Shown here piece by piece: positions 36,136 to 44,158 of a stretch of DNA of 64,000 nt. Both the position numbers and the translations under genes were made by a program. The stretch is taken from contig NZ_SOCT01000001.1 in NCBI RefSeq assembly GCF_004364435.1, forward strand, positions 930,001 through 994,000, in the 5' to 3' direction. The notes below the pieces were generated by a model. That model saw only the letters and a program-made list of their open reading frames with translations, was not told where the DNA came from and searched no databases. This stretch comes from Pseudomonas sp. LP_7_YM. Its GTDB lineage: Bacteria; Pseudomonadota; Gammaproteobacteria; Pseudomonadales; Pseudomonadaceae. The stretch's first letter is position 1. Every line of letters starts with the position of its first letter.

Positions 36136-36202
36136 GTAGCCAGCCCGGCTGGCCGACGGTGGCACACTTAAGTTCGCCACCGCCGGCCAGCCGGACTGCT
36201 AC
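36136..36202. repeat. Long hairpin (inverted repeat of about 28 bp)
   Basis: GTAGCCAGCCCGGCTGGCCG and the next eight bases pair with 36176-36202 with few mismatches, leaving a 12-base loop. It sits 20 bp after msrA. There is no long T-run after it, so it looks more like a REP/MITE-type palindrome than a simple terminator. Confidence 0.7.
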
Positions 36203-36515
36203 AGACTCATTTATCTATCCCCTATTTCGAATGAACCGTTATTCGCTGCACGGCTGTTGTGCCAGCAACAGCCCTTAGGCAAATACACACCTGCAGACGC
36301 ATACCGGCTAACCCAAGTATCGCCATCATGGCCCGCTCCGCCCTCACCTCGCCGCGTTAAACCCGTCGATCACCGACGGCACACCCCTTGCACTGGCCTT
36401 CTACAACTTCCGACCTGTTGAGCGTTTTCTGCTGGGTTCAGCCCTGAAGGTCGGAAAAAGTCCATCTCCCCTTCGCCGTCCCCTGTTGCAGATTCACCCT
36501 ATAAGGAGGCTTTGC
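36203..36515. other. Intergenic region, no gene recognised
   Basis: This spacer between the msrA hairpin and the monooxygenase gene shows no convincing open frame, RNA or operator. Its last bases hold a strong ribosome site (AAGGAGG). Confidence 0.5.
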
Positions 36516-37889
36516 ATGAGCAAACGCACTGACACACTCAAACTGGGCCTGTTCCTGCGCGCTACCGGGCACCATATCGCCGCTTGGCGCGACAGCGGCT
36601 CGCAGGCGGACGCCGGGATTCGCCTGGACCATTTCATCGAGATGGCACGCAAGGCCGAAGCCGCCGGTTTCGACACGCTGTTTCTGGCCGACAGCGTGTC
36701 GGTGCGCGGGATCGATGCACCGACGTTCGACCGGGTGATCGCACCCAGCCTGAGTTTCGAGCCCCTCACGCTGCTGTCGGCACTGGCGACCGTCACCTCG
36801 CGCATCGGGTTGATCGCAACGGCCAGCACCAGCTATAGCGAGCCGTTTAACCTGGCCCGTCAGTTCGCCTCACTGGATCAGATCAGTGGCGGCCGGGTGG
36901 GCTGGAACCTGGTGACCAGCAGCGACCCTGATGCGGCGAAGAATTTCGGCGGCAAGTCCGAGGGGCATCAGGCCGCCCACGCCGATCGCTACAGCCGGGC
37001 GCGGGAGTTTCATGAGGTGGTTGACAAGCTGTGGGACAGTTGGGAGGACGACACACTGCTGCTGGACAAGGAAAAGGGCCTGTTTTTGGACCGCAGCAAA
37101 CTGCACGTGGCAGACCATCACGGCGAACATTTTCATGTACGCGGCCCGCTCAACGTGTTGCGTTCACCACAAGGCAAACCCGTGCTGGTGCAGGCCGGGG
37201 CTTCGCAGGATGGTCGGGCACTGGCAGCCGCGACCGCTGAAGCGATCTTCGCGGCGCATCAGAGTCTGGCTGACGCGCAAGCGTTTTACAGCGACATCAA
37301 ATCCCGCGCCGCCGTGCTCGGACGCAATCCCGGGCACATCAAGATTCTGCCCGGTGTGACCATCTTCACGGCGGCCACCTCGGCCCAAGCCCACGCCAAG
37401 CATCAGCGATTGCAGGACCTGGTGCACCCCCAGGTGGGCCTGAGCCTGCTGTCGGGACTGCTTGGCGGCGTCGACCTCTCCAATCTGCCGCTGGACGGGC
37501 CGCTGCCGCAGGATTTACCCGCGACTAACGCCTCGAAAAGCCGTCAGCAGTTGATTCTGCAACTGGCCGCCGAAGGCTTGAGCATTCGAGAGCTGTACTT
37601 GCGACTGGCCGGGGCGCGTGGCCACTGGACCCTGGTGGGCTCCCCCGAGGAAGTGGTCGATCAGTTGCAAGCCTGGTTCGAAGGCTACGGCGCCGACGGC
37701 TTCAACATTCTGCCACCCACCTACCCGCAAGGCCTGGACGATTTCATCGCACTGATTCTGCCTGAGCTGAAGCGCCGCGGCCTGGTGCCCGAAGACGGGC
37801 CGACCGGCAGCACCCTGCGTGAGCGTCTGGGCCTGCCTGTCCCGGAGCACCCGGCCAGGCTGTTGCGCGAGCATTCAATCGCTGTCTGA
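36516..37889 (+). CDS. LLM-class FMN-dependent monooxygenase (NtaA/SnaA/DszA family)
   Basis: The product has 457 residues. The start at 36516 follows ATAAGGAGGCTTTGC, ideal spacing. Family segments are GLFLRATGHHIAAWR, FDTLFLADSV, the S-Y-S-E-P-F and N-x-V-T-S motifs (TASTSYSEPF, GRVGWNLVTSSDPDAAKNFG) and SPQGKPVLVQAGAS. Such enzymes use reduced flavin from a separate reductase to attack sulfur compounds, sulfones or nitrilotriacetate. No flavin reductase is adjacent. A nearby sulfonate-type binding protein (40.6 kb) makes sulfur scavenging a reasonable guess. Confidence 0.88.
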   Translation: MSKRTDTLKLGLFLRATGHHIAAWRDSGSQADAGIRLDHFIEMARKAEAAGFDTLFLADSVSVRGIDAPTFDRVIAPSLSFEPLTLLSALATVTSRIGLIATASTSYSEPFNLARQFASLDQISGGRVGWNLVTSSDPDAAKNFGGKSEGHQAAHADRYSRAREFHEVVDKLWDSWEDDTLLLDKEKGLFLDRSKLHVADHHGEHFHVRGPLNVLRSPQGKPVLVQAGASQDGRALAAATAEAIFAAHQSLADAQAFYSDIKSRAAVLGRNPGHIKILPGVTIFTAATSAQAHAKHQRLQDLVHPQVGLSLLSGLLGGVDLSNLPLDGPLPQDLPATNASKSRQQLILQLAAEGLSIRELYLRLAGARGHWTLVGSPEEVVDQLQAWFEGYGADGFNILPPTYPQGLDDFIALILPELKRRGLVPEDGPTGSTLRERLGLPVPEHPARLLREHSIAV

Positions 37890-37981
37890 CCCGACTCACC
37901 CAAGAGGTGAATGCCCTTCGATTCGCCCCTGCAGAGAGCTTCAGTATTGGCCTGAATGGGCAATGGCCCAGCCGCCTAGCG

Positions 37982-38021
37982 ACCCCGGCTGCCTCAGTGA
38001 GAGGCTTGGCGCCGGGGTTGT
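37982..38021 (+). terminator. Intrinsic terminator overlapping the end of the convergent acetyltransferase gene
   Basis: ACCCCGGC (37982-37989) pairs with GCCGGGGT (38011-38018), and inner GCCTC pairs with GAGGC, followed by TGTTT. It is strong and GC-rich. It also encodes the last codons of the convergent GNAT gene. Confidence 0.65.
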
Positions 38022-38557
38022 TTCAACCAGTGCTCCCGCCGCAACTCCCAGAGTTCCTTGCTCAGCGGCCCACTGACGAAGTTGCCTGTGGTCACGTCCA
38101 CAAGGCGCATGCCCTCACGCTCCGATACGCGCCGGGACGCCGCATTGCCAACCGCCTTGGGGACCCGCATGACCGGACGCTCAAGGCCCTCGAACCAGAA
38201 GCGGTTGATCACCTCGCACGCCTCCTGCATATTGCCCTGGCCCTGCCACGGCGGAGAAAGCCAGAAGCCCCGATTGTTATCCGGTTCGTCATACAGGCTG
38301 AGACTGCCGATGCACTGCTCCGGCACAGCGGCCAGCCTGATCATCCAGTGCCATTGCTTGCCCTCCCTGATCGCTGGCAGGACAACGCTCCGCACGTACT
38401 GCTCGGCACCGTCGTCGGGATATGGCCAAGGGGCCCGACTGTCGAGATAGCGCACCACCTCCCAATGGGGGAAGAGCTGCTGGATGGCTGTGGCATCGGC
38501 GGCTTGAAGGGGGGTAAGCAAAAGGCGCGGGGTTTGGAGGGTTGTGGCGCTGTCCAT
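37994..38557 (-). CDS. GNAT family N-acetyltransferase (RimJ/RimL-like)
   Basis: This 187-residue protein has the Acetyltransf_3 pattern: LQTPRLLLTPLQAADATAIQ at the start, GSLSLYDEPDNNRGFWLSPP and WQGQGNMQEAC as the acetyl-CoA binding motif, and VGNAASRRVSEREGM. It probably acetylates the amino group of a small molecule or protein. The substrate cannot be read from the sequence. Confidence 0.9.
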   Translation of the reverse strand: MDSATTLQTPRLLLTPLQAADATAIQQLFPHWEVVRYLDSRAPWPYPDDGAEQYVRSVVLPAIREGKQWHWMIRLAAVPEQCIGSLSLYDEPDNNRGFWLSPPWQGQGNMQEACEVINRFWFEGLERPVMRVPKAVGNAASRRVSEREGMRLVDVTTGNFVSGPLSKELWELRREHWLKQPRRQASH

Positions 38558-38754
38558 GGCGTTGCTCCAGGGCGTCCAGGGAGATAAGCGCTCAAGCTAT
38601 CAAGCATTCCAGTCAATGTCAGGGCGAATGCTCTAACACTTACGGAGGAAGCCTAAGCTCCAAATGGAATTAACAAATGCAAACTCAGTATTTATGGAAA
38701 TATGAGCGGCGCATTACTCTGAGGTCACTCAGTTGCCTGCCCAGAGATCAGCTC

Positions 38755-38919
38755 ATGCGCCCTACCGAAGCTAACGTCATAGATTTCACTCTCTATCGCA
38801 AACGCCGTCAGGCCCGGGCAGCTGCCGAACTGATGTGGAACCTGTATGTGGCCCGAGCCGGGTTGGCGGCCTTCATTGCACGGGCTGCCGTGTCGTCCAG
38901 CGATACCCGCCAGGCATGA
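38755..38919 (+). CDS. Small protein of 54 residues, upstream of the XRE-cupin regulator
   Basis: From ATG 38755 (AGAGATCAGCTC before it) the frame encodes a basic N-terminal part (NVIDFTLYRKRRQARAAAEL) and an Ala-rich hydrophobic C-terminal part. Its stop is four bases before the ATG of the XRE-cupin gene, so the two are likely translationally coupled. No family is recognised. Confidence 0.55.
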   Translation: MRPTEANVIDFTLYRKRRQARAAAELMWNLYVARAGLAAFIARAAVSSSDTRQA

Positions 38920-38923
38920 GGCG

Positions 38924-39562
38924 ATGAATTTTCTGCACTCCGTTCCTGAAGAAGATGAAGCGGTGTTTGACCCTAAAGACGGTTCAGGCGCCGAAGAAGA
39001 TCCCATAGGCCAGCGCGTAGCACTCAACCTGCAGCGGCTGCGCAGCAAACGTTACCTTTCTCTGGACGCCCTGGCCCGGATCTGCGGCGTTAGCCGCGCG
39101 ATGCTGGCGCAGATCGAGTCCGGCCGCAGCGTGCCGTCGATCAAGGTGCTGTGCAAAATTGCCAAAGGGCTGAAAGTGTCGGTCGCAGCATTTCTGGAGA
39201 ATCGTGCATTCGAAGGCGTAGAAGTGTTGCCCGCACAGCAGAGCAAGCGCCTGGTAAGCGCCGATGGCACGTTTACCAGTCGCGCATTGTTTCCCTACGA
39301 CATGGCGCGTCAATCGGAATTCTACGAGATACGCCTCAAGGCGCTGGCTGAGGAAGCTTCCAACGGCAATGGACCGGGCATCCAGGAAAATCTGGTGGTG
39401 GCACAAGGGGTGCTGGAAGTCAGTGTCAACGAAGAGCGCTACCTGTTGTCAACGGGCGACTCCATCCTGTTTTATGCCGACCAGCCCCATCGCTATCGCA
39501 ACCCTGCCGACAGCGAGGCGGTGGCGTTTGTAGTGATCACTTATCCCGAGCCTTTGCACTGA
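38924..39562 (+). CDS. XRE-family regulator with C-terminal cupin domain
   Basis: The product has 212 residues. An XRE helix-turn-helix lies at about residues 25-80 (LSLDALARICGVSRAMLAQI), followed by a cupin_2 beta-barrel (GVLEVSVNEERYLLSTGDSI, FYADQPHRYRNP). This class usually controls a neighbouring metabolic or transport gene in response to a small ligand. The nearest candidates are the convergent Met-rich gene and the sulfonate-type binding protein gene. Confidence 0.9.
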   Translation: MNFLHSVPEEDEAVFDPKDGSGAEEDPIGQRVALNLQRLRSKRYLSLDALARICGVSRAMLAQIESGRSVPSIKVLCKIAKGLKVSVAAFLENRAFEGVEVLPAQQSKRLVSADGTFTSRALFPYDMARQSEFYEIRLKALAEEASNGNGPGIQENLVVAQGVLEVSVNEERYLLSTGDSILFYADQPHRYRNPADSEAVAFVVITYPEPLH

Positions 39563-39595
39563 TAAAGGAAAGCCCCGACGCTGTCGCATCAGGGC
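39563..39595 (-). terminator. Intrinsic terminator for the Met/Cys-rich gene
   Basis: On the minus strand GCCCTGATGC and GCGTCGGGGC form a 10-bp stem with two G-U pairs and a GACA loop, followed by TTTCCTTT. It lies 47 bases after the stop of the Met/Cys-rich gene and just after the convergent XRE-cupin stop. Confidence 0.65.
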
Positions 39596-39641
39596 CCGGA
39601 TAGTGCGCACGCTAGCCACGTAATCTCACGACGAGCTCAGA

Positions 39642-40154
39642 TCAGCAAGTGCAGCACATCATTGGCATGCCGTTGCAGCTCATCATCATCGGCATCGAGC
39701 AATCGCTCATCATCTTCATCAGGAGCGTGCAGCAGTTGTTCATCATCTCCATGCTCATGCCGGTCATTGGCATCAGCTTGCACTTCATGCAATCGGCCTC
39801 GATGGTGCACACCATCATGCCCTTCATCATCGGCATAGGCATGCCCATCGGCATCATCATTGGCATGTTCATGGTCGACATCATGTTCATCATCGCCATG
39901 CCTTCTTCGGACATGCACATCACCGACATGTTGGCGCAATGCATCATCATCGGCAGGCCGCAGTTCATCATCATCGCCATCATGTCGGCGTTGTTCTTGA
40001 ACATCGCCATGTCCATACCTGAAGCCGGCGTCATGGTGCACATCATGGCATCAGACATCATTTCGCATTTGAGGGTCGCCATCATCATTGGCATTCCCAT
40101 CATGGGCATCATCGGCATGGCGGTGTTCATTGGCATTTGTGTGGCGTTCATCAT
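39642..40154 (-). CDS. Methionine/cysteine-rich protein with internal duplication, unknown function
   Basis: The 170-residue product has 66 methionines (39%) and 15 cysteines. There is no signal peptide, so it should be cytoplasmic. Residues 30-80 and 116-167 are diverged copies of one module with cysteines spaced C-x8-C-x25/26-C-x7-C-x6-C. Both copies also share a P-x2-G-M-x-M segment and a PMMM-x-C segment. The linker (81-115) is almost pure Met/Pro/Gly. ATG follows ACGGAGATTCGAA, a good ribosome site. A sigma70-like promoter and a terminator flank it. The duplication with conserved cysteine spacing argues that this frame, and not the open antisense frames, is coding. Soft-metal (Cu(I)/Ag(I)) binding or an oxidant sink reset by Msr enzymes are possible. 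Neither is shown. Confidence 0.82.
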   Translation of the reverse strand: MMNATQMPMNTAMPMMPMMGMPMMMATLKCEMMSDAMMCTMTPASGMDMAMFKNNADMMAMMMNCGLPMMMHCANMSVMCMSEEGMAMMNMMSTMNMPMMMPMGMPMPMMKGMMVCTIEADCMKCKLMPMTGMSMEMMNNCCTLLMKMMSDCSMPMMMSCNGMPMMCCTC

Positions 40155-40198
40155 TTCGAATCTCCGTAATCGACAGTAATGTTGAAAAACCTGGCCCG

Positions 40199-40226
40199 AT
40201 TTTAACGACCGCCTTTATCCACACAA
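40199..40226 (-). promoter_or_regulatory. Candidate sigma70 promoter of the Met/Cys-rich gene
   Basis: On the minus strand TTGTGT (40221-40226) and TAAAAT (40199-40204) are spaced by 16 bp. They lie about 45 bases before the ATG at 40154. Confidence 0.5.
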
Positions 40227-40632
40227 GACGCCAGCCAAGCAGCAGAAATTGCCGCTGCACCGGGCTTAGATGGACCGCGGCAGTGTTCACCGCTGCAACC
40301 GCATCGCTTTGGTCGTTCGAACGCCGTCTGTACATGTCATAACTGCCATAGGGGCGTTATGGATATTCGATACGGGAACAGTAACCATCGTTTAGGCAAT
40401 AAACGATCTAACTTGTCTTGATTCTTTTTCGCTGTGAGCACACCGAATCCTATTGGATTACATGCAGATAAGTTCGCTATCGCCCTCACGCGTGGTAAGC
40501 CCTCACGATAAATCAACGGTCATCTAAGCTAATAACCAGAAGGTATTTAAAAAATCTTTGTTAGAACCTTATGATCGCCGCCCTGGAACTTGTCAAACGT
40601 GATCCGGCCTTCTGATCTGAGTACGAACTCCC
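40227..40632. other. Intergenic region, AT-rich, no gene recognised
   Basis: This unusually AT-rich spacer precedes the sulfonate-type binding protein gene. It presumably holds that gene's promoter. No operator or RNA could be assigned. Confidence 0.5.
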
Positions 40633-41604
40633 ATGCCCACTCACCCCCGTAGCACACGGAAGTCTCTTCGCCGTCCTTTAGCCGGACTGATTATCGCCCT
40701 CGCTTGCGCGCTCGCCCTGCCCGCCCAAGCGCGCGAGACGGTGCGCATTGGCTATCAGAAATCCTCGACACTGATCACCTTGTTAAAAGCCCAGGGCACG
40801 CTGGAAAAGGTTCTGGGTAAAGACAACATCGACGTCAGCTGGCATGAGTTCCCCAGCGGGTTGCCCCTGCTGGAGGCGCTGAACATCGGCAATGTCGACA
40901 TCAGCGCTGACGTTGCAGACACTGTGCCGATCTTCGCTCAGGCGGCACAGGCCAGGTTGACCTACTTCGCAGAAGAGTCGGCTTCGCCCAGCGCTCAGGC
41001 AATCGTGGTCGCGAAGGATTCGCCGATCCGGCAACTGTCTGACCTCAAGGGAAAGAAGATCGCGGTGACCAAGGCCGCCGGTACGCATTACCTGTTGATC
41101 GCCGCGTTGAACAAGGCCGGCCTGACGTTCGGTGATATTCAACCCGCTTACCTGGCACCGGCCGACGGACGTGCCGCGTTCGAGAATGGCAAGGTCGATG
41201 CATGGGTCACCTGGGAACCCTTCCTCACCAGCGTGCAACGCCAATTGCCGACCCGCACGCTGGCCGATGGCACAGGTCTTGCGAGCTATAAACGCTACTA
41301 CCTGACCAGTACCGCCTACGCCGGCGCGCACCCGGACGTGCTCACGCGGGTTTATCAGCAATTGCAGGAAGCCGGCAGCTGGGTCAAGAAAAACCCGCGC
41401 GATGCCGCGCAGGTGTTGGGCCCGCTGTGGGGCAATCTGGATGCGGATACCGTGGAGTCGGCCAATGCCCATCGCAGTTATCAGGTCGAGCCGGTGAAGG
41501 CCGATCAATTGGGCGAGCAACAGAAAATCGCTGATGTCTTCTTCGCGGCGGGGTTGTTGCCCAAGGCTGTGGATGCCAGGGATGTGGGCATCTGGAAGCC
41601 CTGA
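40633..41604 (+). CDS. Aliphatic sulfonate-type ABC transporter substrate-binding protein (SsuA family)
   Basis: The precursor has 323 residues with a Sec signal peptide (LAGLIIALACALALPAQA, cleavage near residue 34). The mature part begins with VRIGYQKSSTLITLLKAQGT, followed by WHEFPSGLPLLEALNIGNVD and LKGKKIAVTKAAGTHYLL, typical of SsuA/TauA periplasmic proteins. The matching permease and ATPase (ssuCB) and the SsuD monooxygenase are not adjacent. It may therefore work with components encoded elsewhere. The flavin monooxygenase 3 kb away is in keeping with sulfur scavenging. Confidence 0.88.
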   Translation: MPTHPRSTRKSLRRPLAGLIIALACALALPAQARETVRIGYQKSSTLITLLKAQGTLEKVLGKDNIDVSWHEFPSGLPLLEALNIGNVDISADVADTVPIFAQAAQARLTYFAEESASPSAQAIVVAKDSPIRQLSDLKGKKIAVTKAAGTHYLLIAALNKAGLTFGDIQPAYLAPADGRAAFENGKVDAWVTWEPFLTSVQRQLPTRTLADGTGLASYKRYYLTSTAYAGAHPDVLTRVYQQLQEAGSWVKKNPRDAAQVLGPLWGNLDADTVESANAHRSYQVEPVKADQLGEQQKIADVFFAAGLLPKAVDARDVGIWKP

Positions 41605-41736
41605 TTCATTGATACACACTCGCACCTGCTCGGCCGTCTACGATGGTCGATTAAGGTGGGTCGCAACCTGACCCGCCCTCATTGTGGGCAAGGACGCTGC
41701 TACAGGTAAACGTTCACCTCAATTTGAGCATTGTCC

Positions 41737-42609
41737 ATGAAAGGCCTGAAACCTCTGCCGCTGTCTGCTTTAATCGGATCCGCTGTACTGTTCAACGCAC
41801 TGTTCGCCTCCTCTGCCATCGCCGGCCTGCTGGAAAAAGGTCGCGCGCAGGGTCTTACTGCGGGAATCGCCAACGAGCAGCCCTATGCCTACATCGACAC
41901 CAGCGGTCAAACCGTCGGTGCCAACGTCGAGATTCTGCAGGCCATCCTCTCGCAACTGGGTATCAGCAAGGTTGAAACCCCGATCACCGAATTCGGCTCG
42001 TTGGTGCCTGGGCTGGTGGCTGGTCGTTTTGATCTGATCGGTGCCGGGCTGTTCATTAATCCGGCACGCTGCAAGGTGATCGGCTATTCCAATCCGGTGA
42101 CCCGCTCCGGCGGCGCATTTATTGTCAAAGCGGGCAACCCGCTGCAGCTGCACAGCCTCAAGGACGTCGCGGCCAACGGTAAAGCGCGTCTGGCGACCCA
42201 GCCCGGCAGTAATCAGGTGCAGGAAGCCAAGGACAGCGGCATCGCCACCAGCAACGTCGTGTTGTTCGACAAGGACACCGAAGCGCTGGCCGCATTGCAG
42301 GCCGACCGCGTTGATGTGGTGTATTTCCCGGATGCGGAAATCATTGGTCTGCTCAAGAAAGCCAACGGCGCGACCATCGAACGTGCGCTGCCGTTCGATC
42401 AGATCCCGGATGCCGAAGGCAAACCGACCTGGAATTACCATGCCTACGGTCTGCCGAAGAACGATCCGGCGTTCACTGCCGCCTTCAACGAACAGCTGGC
42501 CAAACTGCGGGCTTCCGGCGAACTGCTGAAAATTCTGCAGAAGTACGGCTACACCGAGAACGAACTGCCAGCGGCTGATATCACTGCCGATCAGCGCTGC
42601 AACCGTTAA
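41737..42609 (+). CDS. ehuB: ABC transporter substrate-binding protein, ectoine/polar amino acid type (EhuB-like)
   Basis: The precursor has 290 residues with a signal peptide ending near SSAIAG. It has SBP_bac_3 features (GLTAGIANEQPYAYID, FGSLVPGLVAGRFDLIGAGL, LATQPGSNQVQEAKDSGI). It starts a four-gene set with two permeases and an ATPase. I recall this gene order and the SBP type as EhuBCDA, the ectoine/hydroxyectoine importer. No ectoine catabolic genes are nearby, so the substrate could be another compatible solute or amino acid. A REP pair separates it from the next gene by 206 bp. Confidence 0.75.
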   Translation: MKGLKPLPLSALIGSAVLFNALFASSAIAGLLEKGRAQGLTAGIANEQPYAYIDTSGQTVGANVEILQAILSQLGISKVETPITEFGSLVPGLVAGRFDLIGAGLFINPARCKVIGYSNPVTRSGGAFIVKAGNPLQLHSLKDVAANGKARLATQPGSNQVQEAKDSGIATSNVVLFDKDTEALAALQADRVDVVYFPDAEIIGLLKKANGATIERALPFDQIPDAEGKPTWNYHAYGLPKNDPAFTAAFNEQLAKLRASGELLKILQKYGYTENELPAADITADQRCNR

Positions 42610-42656
42610 GCCCGCTCTGTTCGCAGCCCATTGAAACGGCCCTGCGACAGATGCCT

Positions 42657-42749
42657 CTCTGTGGGAGTGAATCTACCCGCGATGCGGTGGTGCTGACGGC
42701 GCAGCTTCGTCGCCAGCAGCAGCTTTCACGAATGAATTCGCCCCACAGT
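42657..42749. repeat. Pair of inverted REP units (REPIN-like) inside the ABC operon
   Basis: TCTGTGGGAGTGAAT at the left end and GAATTCGCCCCACAGT at the right end are inverted relatives with the Pseudomonas REP core. Together they could fold as one long hairpin in the ehuB-ehuC spacer. Confidence 0.65.
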
Positions 42750-42815
42750 TTATCGTTCACATGCCCTATCCCGGGCACACGCCCTGCCCCGGCCCCAACC
42801 CACACGAGTACGGCC

Positions 42816-43511
42816 ATGTTCATCGATCCGTCTGCCGTGGAAACGGCACGCTTCATCGCTCGCCAGCTAGCCAATGGTGCACTGGTGACCCTGCAGATCA
42901 CCTTCTTCGCTCAACTGATCGTGGTACTGATGTCCTTCGTGATCGCGCTGATGCGACTGTCGCCCTGGCGATTATTGCGCTGGATCGCCACGGTCTACGT
43001 GGAAATCCTGCGCGGTATTTCCGCACTGGTGTTGCTGTTCTATCTGTTCTTCATTCTTCCGCTGTTCGGCATCAGCCTGTCGCCAATGACCACCGGTGTA
43101 TTGGGTCTGGGGCTGACCTTTTCGGCCTATGGTTCGGAAATCGTGCGCTCGGCCCTGAGTAACGTCAGCCAAGGTCAGCGGGATGCGTTGCGTGCGCTGG
43201 ACTTCGATTCGATCACCGCGTTTCGTCGCATCGTCCTGCCGCAGGCCCTGCCCTTCATGCTGCCGCCCATGGGCAATCAACTGGTCGAGTTACTCAAGAC
43301 CACGTCGCTGGTGTCACTGATCACCTTGAGCGACCTGACCTTTTCCGGCGGACAGTTGATTACGACCCTGGGCCAGCAAACGCTGATCTGGAGCATCGTG
43401 CTGGTGTGCTATTTCGCCATGGCCTGGCCGTTGAGCTGGCTGGTCAAACGTTATGAGCGTCGCGTGACGTCATGGCGTCGTTCTGTTGCATCCCAGGGAG
43501 CGGCGACATGA
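42816..43511 (+). CDS. ehuC: ABC transporter permease (EhuC-like)
   Basis: This inner-membrane protein of 231 residues has about five helices and the HisM/GlnP-type family signature (LRGISALVLLFYLFFILPLF, then the EAA loop near RALDFDSITAFRRIVLPQAL). The start at 42816 was chosen because homology begins at FIDPSAVETARFIARQ. The longer frame upstream is REP sequence. Its stop overlaps the start of the next permease gene by four bases. Confidence 0.82.
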   Translation: MFIDPSAVETARFIARQLANGALVTLQITFFAQLIVVLMSFVIALMRLSPWRLLRWIATVYVEILRGISALVLLFYLFFILPLFGISLSPMTTGVLGLGLTFSAYGSEIVRSALSNVSQGQRDALRALDFDSITAFRRIVLPQALPFMLPPMGNQLVELLKTTSLVSLITLSDLTFSGGQLITTLGQQTLIWSIVLVCYFAMAWPLSWLVKRYERRVTSWRRSVASQGAAT

Positions 43512-44158
43512 ACTTCGATTACGCGTTTGCCTGGTCGATTGTCCCGGAGTTGTTTCAGGGCCTGTTGGTGACCGTTCAAGTGGTCGTGCTGGGGTTTCTC
43601 CTGGCTGTGGTAGTCGGTCTGCTGCTGGCCATGGCCCAACGCTCGCACCTGGTCGTCCCCCGACGCCTGAGCAGCGGTTATCTGGGCTTCTTTCGCAATA
43701 CGCCCCTGATGGTGCAGTTGTACGTGCTGTTCTTTGCCCTGCCGCTGGCCGGCATCACGTTGCCAGCGGTGTCCACTGGCGTGCTCGGCCTGGGCCTGTA
43801 TTACGGGGCCTACATCGCTGAAGCCTTTGGCGGGGCAATCGCAGGTGTACCTGCCGGCCAATGGGAAGCGGCCCGGGCGCTGGATTTCGATTCAGCCACC
43901 ACCTGGCGCCGCATCGTTCTGCCCCAAGCGCTGAAACCCATGCTGCCGGTGCTCGGCAACTACCTGATCGGCATGTTCAAGGAAACGCCTTTGCTGGCGG
44001 TCATCAGCATCCCCGAGCTGTTTCAGGCAGCCAAACAGATTGCGGGCATGACCTATCGCTACAACGAGCCTTATACGGTCATGGCCCTGATGTTTCTGGC
44101 GATCAGCGTGCCGACCTCACTCTTGTTCAAATATTTAGAAAGGCGCAGCCATGTCTGA
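43508..44158 (+). CDS. ehuD: ABC transporter permease (EhuD-like)
   Basis: The product has 216 residues and about five helices. The conserved FFRNTPLMVQLYVLFFALPL and the EAA loop (WEAARALDFDSATTWRRIVL) mark a polar amino acid-type permease partner of the preceding gene. The start overlaps by ATGA, giving translational coupling, and its end overlaps the ATPase gene by eight bases. Confidence 0.85.
   Translation: MNFDYAFAWSIVPELFQGLLVTVQVVVLGFLLAVVVGLLLAMAQRSHLVVPRRLSSGYLGFFRNTPLMVQLYVLFFALPLAGITLPAVSTGVLGLGLYYGAYIAEAFGGAIAGVPAGQWEAARALDFDSATTWRRIVLPQALKPMLPVLGNYLIGMFKETPLLAVISIPELFQAAKQIAGMTYRYNEPYTVMALMFLAISVPTSLLFKYLERRSHV

Noticed and set aside
39637..40041. Minus-strand His/Asp-rich frame of 134 residues, possible metal-binding protein
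   Set aside because: It is a frame-shifted shadow of the Met-rich gene with no own start signal. Its His/Asp content follows directly from shifted ATG codons.
39649..40179. Plus-strand frame of 176 residues, very Ile/Met-rich and hydrophobic
   Set aside because: It begins with GTG without a ribosome site and is the antisense reading of ATG-rich DNA. The minus frame has a good ribosome site, a flanking promoter and terminator, and a duplication with conserved Cys spacing.
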